From contig OY740769.1 in assembly GCA_963513935.1 (NCBI GenBank), positions 74,541,712 through 74,605,711 of the forward strand: 64,000 nt of DNA, written 5' to 3'. Below are positions 47,376-59,056 of the stretch, piece after piece. Made by a program: the position numbers and the translations under genes. The notes under the pieces are model-generated. The model made no database searches and had not been told where the DNA came from. It saw nothing but the letters and a program-made list of their open reading frames with translations. Position 1 is the stretch's first letter. Every line of letters begins with the position of its first letter. Origin of the DNA: Aphrophora alni. Lineage: Eukaryota > Arthropoda > Insecta > Hemiptera > Aphrophoridae.

Positions 47376-48231
47376 ATGGACGTTAATGACGATTTTAGTA
47401 ATAATAGTTCACCAGAAGAATCTTGTACTCCAGAAGAATTAAAAAATGTGGCGAGGAATGTGTCTCTAAATCTTCTTCCAGAGAAATCAAAACATAAATA
47501 TAAAAAAAGGTATGAATTGTTTACTTCCTGGTGTGAAAGTAAGAATGTAAAAAGCCCAACGGAAAATGTACTTTTAGCATATTTTGCTGAAAGTTCAAAG
47601 ATTAATAAATCTTCTACTCTTTGGGGCGTTTATTCAATGCTTAAAAGTAAACAACATAGAAGACAAAGGCAGCCTGTTGATTGTTAAAATACCAGACACA
47701 AAAACTAACAAAAGCAGCATGTTCATTGTTACTAATGACGATGGAAACGGCATAGATTATTTGGATATTATTAGAAAATACATGAAATTAAGACCTCCAG
47801 GCTTATCCACTGGTCGATTGTTTTTAAAGTACTGCAAAGGTGTTTGTATTAAACAAAACATTGGCCTTAATACCATTGCCAAGGTACCAAAAGACATAGC
47901 TACATTTTTGAAATTGCCTGATCCCCTAATGTACACAGGCCACTGCTTTCGACATACTTCAGCTACACTTTTAGTTGAGGCTGGAGGTGACATTTTGCAA
48001 TTGAAGCGGCATGGGGGTTGAAAAAGTTCAACCGTTGCGGAGGGATATATTGACGATTCTATTAGCGGAAAAGTAGCAACTGGCCAGTTGATTTTAGGCC
48101 AGTCGTCGACACAAGCGACAGCATCAGTTGTTCATTCAAGCAACAAGTTCCAAGAATCTTCCTCTTCAGGGATTGTGATAAGTAATTGTGAGAACTGTAC
48201 ATTTAACATTAATGTTACAAACCAAAAGTGA
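47376..48231 (+). pseudogene. Crypton tyrosine recombinase, internally deleted
   Basis: Starting at ATG 47376 the frame gives LNLLPEKSKHKYKKRYELFT with SPTENVLLAYFAESSK and a SSTLWGVYSMLK core-binding segment. A frame change follows near 47645, then GSLLIVKIPDTKTNKSSMFI, HCFRHTSATLLVEAGGDILQ and KRHGG, a TGA at 48019-48021, and VAEGYIDDS. HxxR, the second His and the Tyr nucleophile of a tyrosine recombinase are visible. The segment that should carry the first catalytic Arg, between SMLK and NNIEDKG, is missing. TGA stands where Trp is usual (GGW). Final stop TGA at 48229-48231. The copy is dead. Confidence 0.75.
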
Positions 48232-48474
48232 CTTTTTTTTTAACTGTTTGCTTGTGTTATTTGTCTTTCTATAAGTAATTCTTTAGTTAACAATTCTTTT
48301 AGGGTGTTTGTGTTCATTTTTAAGGAGATTATTTTTTGTTTTATAATTTTGTTTCTGATTTATTAATGCTACTTTCACATTAAATGTCATATTAAAAGTT
48401 CACTTCTGTGTAAAAATATGTTACGTTTCTTTACCAATTTATTTGTTTTATGGTAACTGTAGGAAAAATATAAT

Positions 48475-48586
48475 GTGCAACTCGAGTGCAAAGTGCAATC
48501 GCCTCACTCGAGAAACCATTCCTCACTTGCCTACGGCTCGTGAGTAAGGATTTCTCTCAAGTGAGGCAATTGCTCACTAGTTGCAC
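48475..48586. repeat. Long imperfect hairpin
   Basis: GTGCAACT at 48475 pairs with AGTTGCAC at 48579-48586, and the arms pair on through GCCTCACT...AGTGAGGC, GAGAAA...TTTCTC and CTCAC...GTGAG. It marks the right edge of the Crypton insertion. Confidence 0.75.
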
Positions 48587-48595
48587 AAATAACTA

Positions 48596-49397
48596 TTCTC
48601 TTTGTTTGTCCTATATATTTCTTATCACATGTATTACAATTTATTTCATAAATTGCTGACCTCTCCAACAACGGAATTGTATCTTTTGGGTTACCTAATA
48701 AATTTTTTAGAGAGTTTTGGTTTTTGTAGGCTATTTTAATATTAAAATGACTGAAAATAGAACCCAGACCGTTGGTGAGGAATGAATCATGAGGTAAACT
48801 TATATATCTAACTTTAATTTCTTCCGGTTGGAGTGTTGTGGAATTTTTTCTAAGATTTTTTAGTTTCTGTTTCCTTAATATATTATCAATAATTTTAGGA
48901 TCAAACCCATTAAACTGAGCTATTTCTTTTATATTATTTATTTCTTTGTTCCAACGCTTAAAAGTAAGAGGGATGTTAATGGCCCTGTTAATCATACTAT
49001 TAAATGCTGCTAATTTGTGTTGAATACAATGGTTGGATTCGCTTAATATGAATCTGTTATTATTTGTGGGTTTTCTGTAAATGTCAAATTCTATTCTATT
49101 TTTATTTCTAATACATAACAAATTTAGAAATGGTAAACTGTTGTTTTGTTCTACTTCATGAGTAAACGTGATAGAGCTATGTTTACTATTAATTTGACCA
49201 AGAAAGTCATTAACACTACATTTGTTGAGATCAGAAATTGCAAATATGTCATCAACATACCTCAACCATATTTTAGGAAAATAGTTAAGGGTATTTTGTA
49301 GCTCCTCTTCAAATTTACTCATGAAGAGATCTGCTATAAATGGTGACAGGCTATTGCTGTACCAATAACTGTTGGTAAAATTCATTATTAAATGCAA
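48596..49397 (-). pseudogene. Penelope-like retroelement 2: reverse transcriptase and start of GIY-YIG
   Basis: Read from 49397 downward: NSLSPFIADLFMSKFEEELQ, IWLRYVDDIFAISD (the YVDD catalytic motif), FTHEVEQNNSLPFLNLL, IEFDIYRKPTNNNRFIL, HKLAAFNSMINRAINIPLTF, IKEIAQFNGFDPKIIDNILR and finally YEINCNTCDKKYIGQTKR. This covers palm, thumb, linker and the first nuclease motif, with one long open frame. The fingers are lost upstream. The frame fails at about 48595, where the Crypton begins, and the nuclease resumes at 47045. Confidence 0.85.
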
Positions 49398-49572
49398 AGA
49401 AATTTAGATTCATGCAAACCTCGGTCAATTTTACAAGCTCATTAATTTTCCCAGGTTATCATAGTTTTAGTTTTAGTTTTTAGTTTTAACCTACACTCAG
49501 GTTATCATAGTTTTAGGTTTAATTTTATTTTAGTAATAGATATGTAAGGTTAGATTTAGTTTATAAGCAAGA

Positions 49573-49615
49573 CCCTCCGATGATGATAACCATGTTATCG
49601 AAATGTACATCAGGG
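49573..49615 (+). ncRNA. Hammerhead-ribozyme-like core 2
   Basis: Stem I CCCT/AGGG, core CCGATGA (C for U at one core position) plus one extra T, a perfect stem II GATAAC-CAT-GTTATC, GAAA, then the palindromic stem ATGTACAT and C as the cleavage residue. It lies just upstream of Penelope-like element 2, on the opposite strand. Of the four cores, this has the best stem pairing. Confidence 0.55.
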
Positions 49616-49753
49616 CATTAAGTGGATATAATTAATAAAGAACAATCAATCAGATAATTGTGTTTTATTAAGTTCCAGTGATTGTGGTTAGGGGCAAATT
49701 CAAATTATTATTGTGAATTTCACCACAGTGCTCAACAAGATTGTAACATAACA

Positions 49754-50356
49754 CTAGCTGAAAATATTATCAATAGGATGAACTAAAATTTGGCGATATA
49801 TTTGCTGAATAACACTTGAAAAAACAATGTATTGAATGCGAAAATGTAAGATAACGTCATAAATGTTAGATTGTATTTTCGGATCAGAGAGTAGAGTATC
49901 ATTTATGGACAAACCAGAAGTGGTTTTCGCACTACCATCAAACACGACTCTAAGCTTGGTAGTGCTGCTAAAATGTTTGAACAAGGCATGATATGGAAGG
50001 AAATAATGTGCTGTTTCTAGGCATTGAGTGTCTAAGCGGGACATATGATCAGCTTTTAAATAATCTGACATGAAGTTAGAATATATTTCCTTCTGGTCTG
50101 GTTTAGTATCAAATTTAGTTTCTAAATAGGAGAAATGACGTCGAGCCGTATTGTATGAATTTCTTAATAGAATAGGATCTTGAGAAAACAGAAGTGAGAT
50201 ACTATATCGCCCACTAACATCGCACTTAACTGTAGATTCATAATCATTTTTACAAATAATTTCTTCATTACATATTTTTGTAGATGCTGGAACTTCTTCT
50301 AGCGTCCAAAAATTCTGCAATAATGTGTGTAGGCTCATGTCACTATTTGTGAGCAT
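49754..50356 (-). pseudogene. BEL/Pao retroelement: reverse transcriptase N-terminal part
   Basis: On the minus strand the frame shows the connection from protease to reverse transcriptase of BEL/Pao elements: an LxxFWxxEE motif, a segment before the palm, then the first palm strands with the conserved TKLRVVFDGSAKT and the MYRQI-like helix. It ends before the YxDD motif, so the active site, RNase H and integrase are absent. It follows the protease fragments in a different frame. The copy is a truncated, frameshifted genomic relic. Confidence 0.8.
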
Positions 50357-50914
50357 GGGGATCGTATTTGATTGATAATTTGGGGGTAGGAACTGCTCCT
50401 ATCAGACAATAACTAAAGATAATCTTTATGGGCGTTGGTAAATCAGTGCCTAAGTGTACAGTGTGGTCAGATAACATAAGACCAAATAAATCAGCACCAA
50501 TGATGATGGAAATTTCTGAGTTGTGATTGAAATTAGGATCAGCAAAATGAAAATGTTTTAGTTTATCTTGCAATGCAGGAATTTTGTCAAATTGTGACTA
50601 ATTAGCGTAATTTCATCAATCAAAATAACCTTGTCTGATTCTGTGAGTAGCTGACTATTTATTGTGTATATGGTAGTTAGCAGAGTGTTAGATGGGATGA
50701 AATTTAGACCAATTTTAGAAGCGCAACAATTCGTAATAATAGTAGATTGACTTGCAGAATCAAGTAATGTGGTAAACATGTGTGGTTTTTTAAGGTGTGT
50801 TGACACATTAACTAAAGCAGTACAAAGTAAAGTTGAATGAAAAAAGTTGATATCCGCTCTTTGAGAGAAAACAGACAATGATGAAATATTGTCAGATTTG
50901 GAGAACGGTAACAC
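50343..50914 (-). pseudogene. BEL/Pao retroelement: aspartic protease, two frames
   Basis: The first frame (50914-50558) carries the retropepsin-like start, with TALVNVS and LLDSASQSTIIT. The catalytic triplet reads DSA, where DSG or DTG is usual. The second frame (50573-50343) continues with the flap-distal part, HFHFADPNFN and IIGADLFGLML, which normally forms the end of the domain. A frameshift near 50570 separates them. Confidence 0.75.
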
Positions 50915-50965
50915 TTTGTTGTAATGTCTTGGCTTAATGAATTTCGAAACTACATTGCGATAACG

Positions 50966-51229
50966 TCAGCTGGAAGTAGATCGAGCATTTGGCTTGGTTT
51001 GGTTGATGAAATGTAACATCATGTGATGTTTATTATGACATGTCTTACATAGTATTTTAGAAGTACAATTTGTTGCAGAATGTTTGCCAAGACAATTAAC
51101 AAATAAATGAAATTCTTTAAGGTTTTCATACTTTGCTAAAGGTGTGAGTTTATTAAAATCTACACAACGATAGAGTGTACGCGAGTCTATTTTACAAAGG
51201 AGACAATTTTCAATATTTAAAATAGACAT
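50966..51229 (-). pseudogene. BEL/Pao retroelement: Gag zinc knuckles
   Basis: Cysteine and histidine residues are spaced as in BEL/Pao Gag: a CxxC pair followed by a YRCxxF segment, a FVNCLGKHSATNC block, and a CKTCHNKHHMMLHF end. These knuckles bind the RNA genome during particle assembly. A stop separates this frame from the protease. Confidence 0.75.
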
Positions 51230-52250
51230 ATAAAAAACAGACCTTGGATCTTTGGCCCTTGGTTTGTTTAAATTTAACCCCTCGATGGGAATGGTCGTGG
51301 GTTCCTTTTTTGTAATGGCTTATATTCAGAAAATGATTTAATTGTGGTTTCTACCTGTAATGCATCTTCTAAATGAGAACACACAAGAATTAAAAAGTTG
51401 ATTAATTCTTTCGATATGTGTAGTCCATGGTTGGTTTTACATGAACCTTCAAAATCTCGTCATGGCACATGATCTAATTTTCGTAATAAGTGGGTAATTA
51501 GCTTATATTCATTTTGTAGATTGTAATTAAGAACGTTTAGAGCTTGAGAATTTTAATGAAGGATATCTATTTGTTGAAGTAACTCGTTCAATGTTTAATT
51601 TGAGTCATGTCGATTATTTGTGAAATATGAAAATTAACCAACCTGCGAATGTTATGATATTTGTCACACAAGCTGTCCCATGCTAGCCTGTATTTGGGAG
51701 GTGTAATTGGTAAATTGTTTATAAGATTTAGCGGTTCATCAGCCAAACAAGAAATCAGTTATGAAAACTTTTCTACTGGAGTTAAAGATTGATTTTGATG
51801 CAAACATGTAATAAAATGTTGATAATTATTGCAAATTTCCAATAAAATGTTTTAAATTTAATTTCGGCAGATGGACAGACACATTAGGTCTTTGAGAGCT
51901 TGAATTCTGAAACTCCATTAAGGTTGTGGATTCATCTGTTTGTGGTAGTAATGTATTAATTAAAGAAATAATCTCGACAATTAAATCTGAAATTTCTTCT
52001 TGAAGTTTAAATCTGAAATTTCTTCTTGAAGTTTGAGAGTTTCACTTTGATCAAATCCTTTTAGATTTTCGAAGACATAACTTGTTCAAATAATTTATCA
52101 AAAGCAGTTGAGCAGTTTTGTGCATCTTCAAATAATGCAGTTAATTTGTTTTTAGCTGCTGAATGAATCCCAGCTGCAGATTCAGAAATAGCTTGGATTT
52201 ATAATAATATTTTAGAAAGTCAAGTTTTCATGCCAATAGCTTGTCATGTG
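51230..52250 (-). pseudogene. BEL/Pao Gag N-terminal region, badly decayed
   Basis: Short minus-strand segments fit the helical Gag region that precedes the zinc knuckles, but many stops and shifts prevent a continuous reading. A 33-bp tandem duplication (TCTGAAATTTCTTCTTGAAG twice) occurs at 51985-52040. No LTR or primer-binding site was identified. Confidence 0.4.
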
Positions 52251-52925
52251 AATGTAATGAAACACATTTAAAAAAAAGAAAAAAAGGGGAGTGAAAATAT
52301 TAAATGTCAAAGAAAAGAATTATTTATATATTAAAACTTACTTCAAAAGAGCAATATAGAGTGAAAGTAATTTCAACTGTAAATAGTTTATTGAAGTTCA
52401 TTCAATGTGCTCCATAAACTAACAGTTCAGTTTTAGAAAGTTATAGACATAAATACAAAAATGACACTGCTGCCCGTGAAGGAGCAGGAAAGTTCATTGT
52501 CGGGGTCGATCATTATTGGACAACAACATTAAGCTGGGCACTTACTGCAAAGAACAAGGTGAGCAAATAAGAGATCAAGTGTATTTGTGTGTGTAATAGA
52601 GCATTTGCCAAAGTAAATTGTTAAGGGATAATTTTAGAAAGACATTGTTGATTCCGAGGAGGGTGGCGGGGTCAATTTCAAAACTTCGGTTAACTCAGGT
52701 TTGTGTTGACTTAGGTAGAAGGGCTTGTAATAAATGTAAAGATTAAATAATTTAATCAACAATACTAGCTTGGTAAAATAATGTATAAGTGTAAAAATCA
52801 ATAAATTAATGTAAATGGTTAGAATATATTTATGTAGATATTGGTTGTTCTTAGGTTAAATGATTGTTAGAGTAAATTAAGCTAAATTTATAACATTAAT
52901 AAGGAAGGAAAGTCGTATAGAAGAG

Positions 52926-53148
52926 AAACTATTTATGCTAAAGACCGTAGGTACTTGGTGGTATTCCATTTTAAATAAATTAAAACAACATTTTTTTAGT
53001 ATAAACCAATTCATTCTTGTATAAGTCCTTTTGACAATGCTTTAACTAGCGAAACCACGGTCGGCAAGTTTTAATTAAAATATTGTTGTTTTAATTTATT
53101 TAAAATGGAATACCACCAAGTATCTAAGGTCTTTAGCATAAATAGTTT
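52926..53148. repeat. Foldback MITE-like repeat
   Basis: The 65-bp arm at 52926-52990 (AAACTATTTATGCTAAAGAC onward) is repeated inversely at 53084-53148 with two mismatches. The loop includes ACTAGCGAAACCACGGTCGG. No frame. Confidence 0.85.
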
Positions 53149-53619
53149 ATTATATACACCTTAATCTAGTGTTACTGTAGAATAGTTATATCCATGTTAC
53201 AAGTCTATCGGAAGTGCTGTCCTGTCATGGACCATCCCCATACCCACTGTATCTCTCTTAGAATCATGTAACTACAACCTCTCTATGAATCATATAACTA
53301 CATCTCTCTTTTTAAGAAATATTATACTCTCAGACTCAGGGAGAGTGTCAATCTAAGTTTGAGAAAGTTGGCAACTTTATTTTAAGTAGAAGTATTAATT
53401 GCTTTTACTGAATTTGTTAGGAAAAATATAGAGGAAAAATCAACTATATAAATTCTGACGCAAGGCAAGATATCTGGCTATGACTCCAAGGTAGTATGTA
53501 ATTGTTAAATTGACCTCAAAACCATGGCTTAAACTAACAATATAAACCTGTTTTGGGGCCCAGAGCATAAGAGTATTTCTAGGAATGAGGGGGGGGGCAC
53601 AGATGCACTACAGCAAGAG

Positions 53620-54010
53620 CTGAATGCCCCTTCCATCGACTCAAAAGCTGTATGTGGATTATTTTCTAATTTGGCACATCTCCCAATGGGCCTCGAAGGA
53701 ACATAAGAAGGTTTGGGAATGAACTGAAGACATTGTACATTCTAAGAGGATGCTCAAGCTAAACTGGTCAGACGTTCAGAAAGAGGTTGAATTATTGACT
53801 AGTCAGATGTTCCACAGTCATCTAAATAGAATTGGGGTTTCATGTACCAGACTTTCTGTGTATGAAATATGTTGAAGTTGGGGAGATAACTCATCATATA
53901 ATTTTGACTGCCCAGCTTTGAGCAGGAAATGGATTGTGTCCTTATCGTACTGTGGAGTGAATAGCAGAGAGGAGACTACATCTGAAGTATCTCAATTTCT
54001 ACAATAATCT
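53620..54010 (+). pseudogene. LINE 3' fragment (post-RNase H tail)
   Basis: The plus strand reads MLKLNWSDVQKEVELLTSQM, FHSHLNRIGVSCTRLSVYEI and NFDCPALSRKW. This fits the region after RNase H in jockey/I-type LINEs (LTxxHxxFxxHLxRIG...CRxC...CPALxxxR). Stops occur. It is not a close copy of the 6236-8790 family. Confidence 0.4.
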
Positions 54011-54899
54011 GAGATTGGATTGGAACCTTGCAATAAATATAAATATATATACACATACGTTAATATCTTAAAGTTAAAATTGTTACAAGTTCCATTAACA
54101 CTGATCTCCTTTTAAACATAACATTCCCCAAGTTTCTGCCATTTAAACCTATAATTTAAATTTCATAAATTTTTATGAATTTGGTATGTTAAACAAGTTT
54201 TACCCAGCAATATTGAAACAATCACGCCTATTCAATGATGAGAAATTTACACAACAGATGAACTGATGTTATGCTGATTTTTTGCTTAGAATCTCAACCA
54301 ACTTAGTATGGCGGAATCACTAAAGCTCCAGCTATTATTCATGGTGAATTTACCAACCTACATCCTTTAAACACAATTATGTGATGCAATATAGTTACAA
54401 ATTTCCCACAAGTAGTTCACAGGTATTTTCAGCTTTCACAAGGATCAAGATGTAATCAGTTTGTTTCAGGACTGTCCATACCTTGTAATAGAGACAAATT
54501 CCATAAAAATACAACCTATTAACTGACCTGTAACAAAGCCTTCTCGGGGATAACTTGAATGCTAACTGGTAAAAAAGAGACTTTGCACTAATAAACCCTT
54601 CAATAACCAATGACAGACTTACATTTCCTCAATTTTCTTCACCAATATGTCTCAACGTTATTATATCAAAATTCCCAATTCTGCAATATATATTTTGGGA
54701 AGCCAAGATGGAGGACCTTTGTAGATTAAAGAAATTCAAATCTCCTTGATTTTCCCCCTTTTTTTACTTTAAACCAGTTTTTAAAGTTTCTATCAGTAGA
54801 GGTGTTAACTCCATGTTTTCTTGGCCGTTCAACTTCCACCTCATTCCCTGATACATTACAATGAATCGGGGTCCACTGGAAGCGTACTTATTTGTATAT

Positions 54900-55330
54900 T
54901 ATTTGGAGTTTGTAGTAAATTTCTTGATCATAACAGAAATATGTTGATGCTTTAAATGACGAAACAGCATACAGAGATAATCTGGAGTTGGTATTCAAAC
55001 ATATATCTGACTGGTACATCTTTGCAAATCTGAAGGGTTGTAAGTATTGCCATTAATTCAGTTTCAAGACAAGCCGATGACAAAGATGGTACAAAATGTA
55101 TATTTAATGTATGTATGTTGATTCTGGAATCAGATTGGTGGTTCTTAGGGTTTAATAAGCCATCTGTATAGACATGAATGTGGTTTCAATATTTTGTATT
55201 TATCACCTCCTTGGCAGTTTGTCTTAGTACTTCTTCATTCTCTTGTTTTGTCAACTAACTGAGAAGATCAATCTCAAATGTTGGGTATAAACTAGGATTA
55301 AGGAGGGATAGTATTGACAGGTGGAATCAA
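54900..55330 (-). pseudogene. Decayed LINE RNase H fragment
   Basis: Read on the minus strand, IHVYTDGLLNPKNHQ is followed by SLSSACLETELMAILTTLQ. YTDG with a later E near AELxAI is the signature of the RNase H domain of LINEs. Flanking frames are broken, and no reverse transcriptase was recognised on this strand. Confidence 0.4.
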
Positions 55331-55339
55331 ACATATTTT

Positions 55340-57640
55340 ATTAAAACCAGTAAATTTTGAAGAAAGTATTGTTGAAAGAGATGACCAGATTTACTACATA
55401 ATTTATAACTAATTACATGATTTCATCCAACTAATACTTTTCAAATAAATACAAAAATAATGTTTGTATGAGAAATAACTAATAGATGGTCCAACAGAAC
55501 AAAGTACTAAAAAAACAAAACAAAAAAAATAAAAAATAAACAATTAACTGATGGTATCTAACAAGTACAACTTTGTACAATAAGTATAGAAAGGACAACA
55601 AAATAGTATTAGTGTGAATATTTTACATTGAACAATGTTGTTAGTTAAATACCACATTAACAATTAATTTTCACATTCAAAATTTAGTATTACCAGTCAT
55701 TGTTTCGACAGGTTACTAAAATTTTATATTGTCTATAGTTAAAATATAGTTTATATCATGATTTTTAGATAGAAACAATTCATTTTTAAATGGCTAGGAC
55801 AAGGTTGTAAATTTAAAATATTGGAAATTGGTGTTTTAACTGAATTTCTAGGGAAACTGTCATATCTGCACAAATTTTTCATCTGATTTTTACAAAAGTG
55901 TATACAAATATTGATAATTACAATCGCTTTAGCTGAAAATTTGGTCAGATTTTAGTCAGTGTTTTAGAATTTTTGTTAACATTAAATGTATATAAAAAAA
56001 TATAGATTTATTTTATATGTAGTAAATCCTAAGATAAATACTATGCACACTTGTACAGCTTCCTTAATTTCTAAGATATTGAAGGTCCTTTACTATGTAA
56101 ATACTATGGGAAATAATGAAAATTAGCTTATTTCACAACAAATTTACACATAAGTTGCATATTTCTACTACTTTAAAGAGAAAAAAAATTAGTTACAGAA
56201 ACTAATGAGATTTACCTTCAACAAAATTCTGTTTAGAAATTCCAAGTTCTTAAGTTTATCCTTGTTAAAAATTGAATATATAAAATGTACCCTTACATAA
56301 AGAGGTATTATTATGTTTTTTCATAGTACACGATCAATAAATTATAAAATTAATCATTTTTATTATACTTAAAATTAACTTCACAATTGATGTATTACTC
56401 TTTATATTTCACATGGTTCGTTCATATACTTTGAATGTCTCAAGTTGTTTGTAGAAAATGGTAGAAAATATTCCTTAAATATTACACCAACACATATCGA
56501 CTGTTTTAGTTGTTGCATACAAGACCTAAAAAGCAAAGAACAAACCAAATGTACGAATTGTTATATAGTACTGAATCTTAACAACATTCTTATCAATTTA
56601 ATGAGTAGTCTATCTACACATTAAGCAAAGATTTGGTCCAGAGGTTTTTTAAATATTATATTGATCAAGTTTAATTAAAACATTTCAAAATGGAAGCGGT
56701 TTTAAATCATTACTAATTAAAGAAAGAATCATAACAACTGAATTTATAAAAAATATAAACATTTTATTTCTGTTTCAATTCCAGGGGTTAAATATGTGTT
56801 CCTATTAGTCTATAGGATGATGAAAATGTGAATATTCACTATTACAAGTCACATAATTTACTGAGTATTCAGTGCGGATAATCTGTACAATTACCTACTT
56901 TAAACAAGATACTTGTATTACTTTCAGTAGCATTGAGAAATTGTTTCTGGTCCGCAGATTTCCGCTTCACAGAGGGTATTTTCAAAGATTGTTTTTTATT
57001 ATTATATAGGAAGTGGGTTTTATACCCTAGACATCTTGGCCTAAAAGACTTATTTTGTACATTTAGAAGGATTAAAGTGATGAATTATGAACTTGCTAAA
57101 TTTAAATATTGGACATAAACACAAACATACAAAAACATCACATAACACTATTAAATTGTCATAAAATTATATGGATTATTGTTAGGCATTTTACAGCTGC
57201 CATATACTACGAGTTGTATTTATAAACTGTCACACCAGTAATCACAATCCATCTAGTCTATAATCAAAACTCTCTAGCCATAAAAATTCTTCAGTGTTTG
57301 TATTTATATGCAAGAATGTGCAATGTAAAATCCTCATACATCATAAATGTAACCTTTAAAAGCAGCCCTTGTAAAGTGGAATTAAAGTCAGGAAACAAAC
57401 CAATAGAGGAACACTGAACGTAATAAAAGTATTTCATTAAAATTATTGAGTATTTTAAATAATGACTAGAAAATCATCAATTTAGTCCTAAATACTATAG
57501 GTATACAATTTTAAAAAGTGGGTTCTTTTATAGCATTACTAGGTAAACACAACTTTTTATTACATAAAAAGAAGGATGAAATTACACTCTGTATCAGTTT
57601 TATTCTACAAACGATTCCCCGATATAGTAAAAAATATTAT
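55340..57640. other. No gene seen
   Basis: AT-rich DNA with only short shadow frames and no recognisable element. Confidence 0.45.
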
Positions 57641-58676
57641 GAATATCACCTACTTACCTAAATAATCATCCATCAATGTGCCAATTGCAAACTGTAACAA
57701 ATAAAAATTAAAATACATTAGTCAAAGGTAACAATTCTTTATTATTTTACAACTTCTTAAAGTCTAATACCCAACTCAAATACACCATTAATACTAATAC
57801 TTTTGAAATTTGTTTACAAATCTTAATTATTTATTAATAAGAAAGTAAACCATAGGTGATGTGAATAAAGTTGAGAAGACACTTGTGAGCCTGCACTCCA
57901 GACTTCACCAAGTTCCCACTCCACATGTGAGTCTAGTCTCGGTTTTGATCTGAATAAATGTTCAGGTTGTTCGCAGAATCCCCACTCATTGAATGTTGAG
58001 TGGGTACTCCATCGAGTTTTTACTTGTTGTTTTAAATTGAAATCTTCTCAGTCTTCATCGTTTTATAAAACAAGTTGATGGGTGCCATCATGGTATTTAC
58101 ACAGCCAGATTATACAATGTAATAAAATCACATCCTCTAATTGTAATATACAAAAAGTTCGTTTTTTCAATCTTGTAAGAAATACTAAATGGAATTGGTA
58201 TTTAAGGGTCTTACTCAGTAAAATAAGTAAGTTTAAAACAGTTGTTAACAAAGGTTTTGTGAGTTAACACTAGCGAGTATGGCGTATGTGTATATAATCA
58301 GTCCCTTTTTTTATGTCAGTATCTTGGCCTTGTTGGACCTTGAAGATGAACATAAGTGAAGGAATCTTCACTTGCTTCACAATCGGTGACTAGGCCCTGC
58401 CAGATGTGGTAGCTATATGAATATCACACGTTTTAGGAATGTCAGGATTTGAAATTACATTTTTGACAATAACTTCGCTACTTGTCATCGTATAAATGTG
58501 GAGTTAGTAAACTACATACAGAATTGAAATCTGCAAATTTTAATCTAATTTAGTATGTTATAAGTTGAACATAATACACAAGATATGAACAAAAAGCTAT
58601 TTAAAATGTGTGCCATTTTAACATTTTCAATTAGATTTTTTGAATTTCAATAGGGTTCTTTCTATATGAGCACACT

Positions 58677-59056
58677 ACAGTCGCCTTATACCTAAAATCA
58701 TGTTCACATTACACGATATGTCAAAAAACAGTCGTAGATATTTCTGGCGATTACCAAACTTATATTATACTTTGTATACTGGTTAAGTAAAAAGGGAAAA
58801 AGAATACAAAATGGAGACCCGTAGTCCTGAATACTCTTAATAGGGTCACAGGGTCAGAAGAGAACAAAAGTTGGTCAAGAAAGACCTGACAAGAAAGATG
58901 AAAGGGAAGGATCTAGCCCAGACAATACAAAAAAGGTATAGAGATCCAGCTAGGGTCCCTCATGATTGTCACGCTCATACTCACTATAAATGATCCCCTG
59001 AGTAGGCCCTCCATCGAACCGTAGTCTTATCAACATATCTTATCCATATGAAGCCA
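58677..59056. mobile_element. Possible diverged second copy of the Tigger-type MITE
   Basis: Positions 58836-58995 share landmarks with 44206-44366 (GGGTCAGA, GTCAAGAAAGA-CTGA, AGCTAGG-TCCCTC). The outer ends, CAGTCGCCTTATACC and the inverse of CATATGAAGCCACTG, are weakly similar to each other. The limits are uncertain. Confidence 0.35.

Larger units (their letters stand above)
47046..48595 (+). mobile_element. Crypton insertion in Penelope-like element 2
   Basis: About 1.55 kb of foreign DNA splits the GIY-YIG domain between YIGQTKR and RFKEHL. It holds a tyrosine-recombinase gene on the plus strand, a perfect 28-bp palindrome near the left edge (47119-47146) and a long imperfect hairpin at the right edge (48475-48586). 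There are no TIRs, as expected for Cryptons. The exact edges are uncertain by several bases. Confidence 0.6.
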
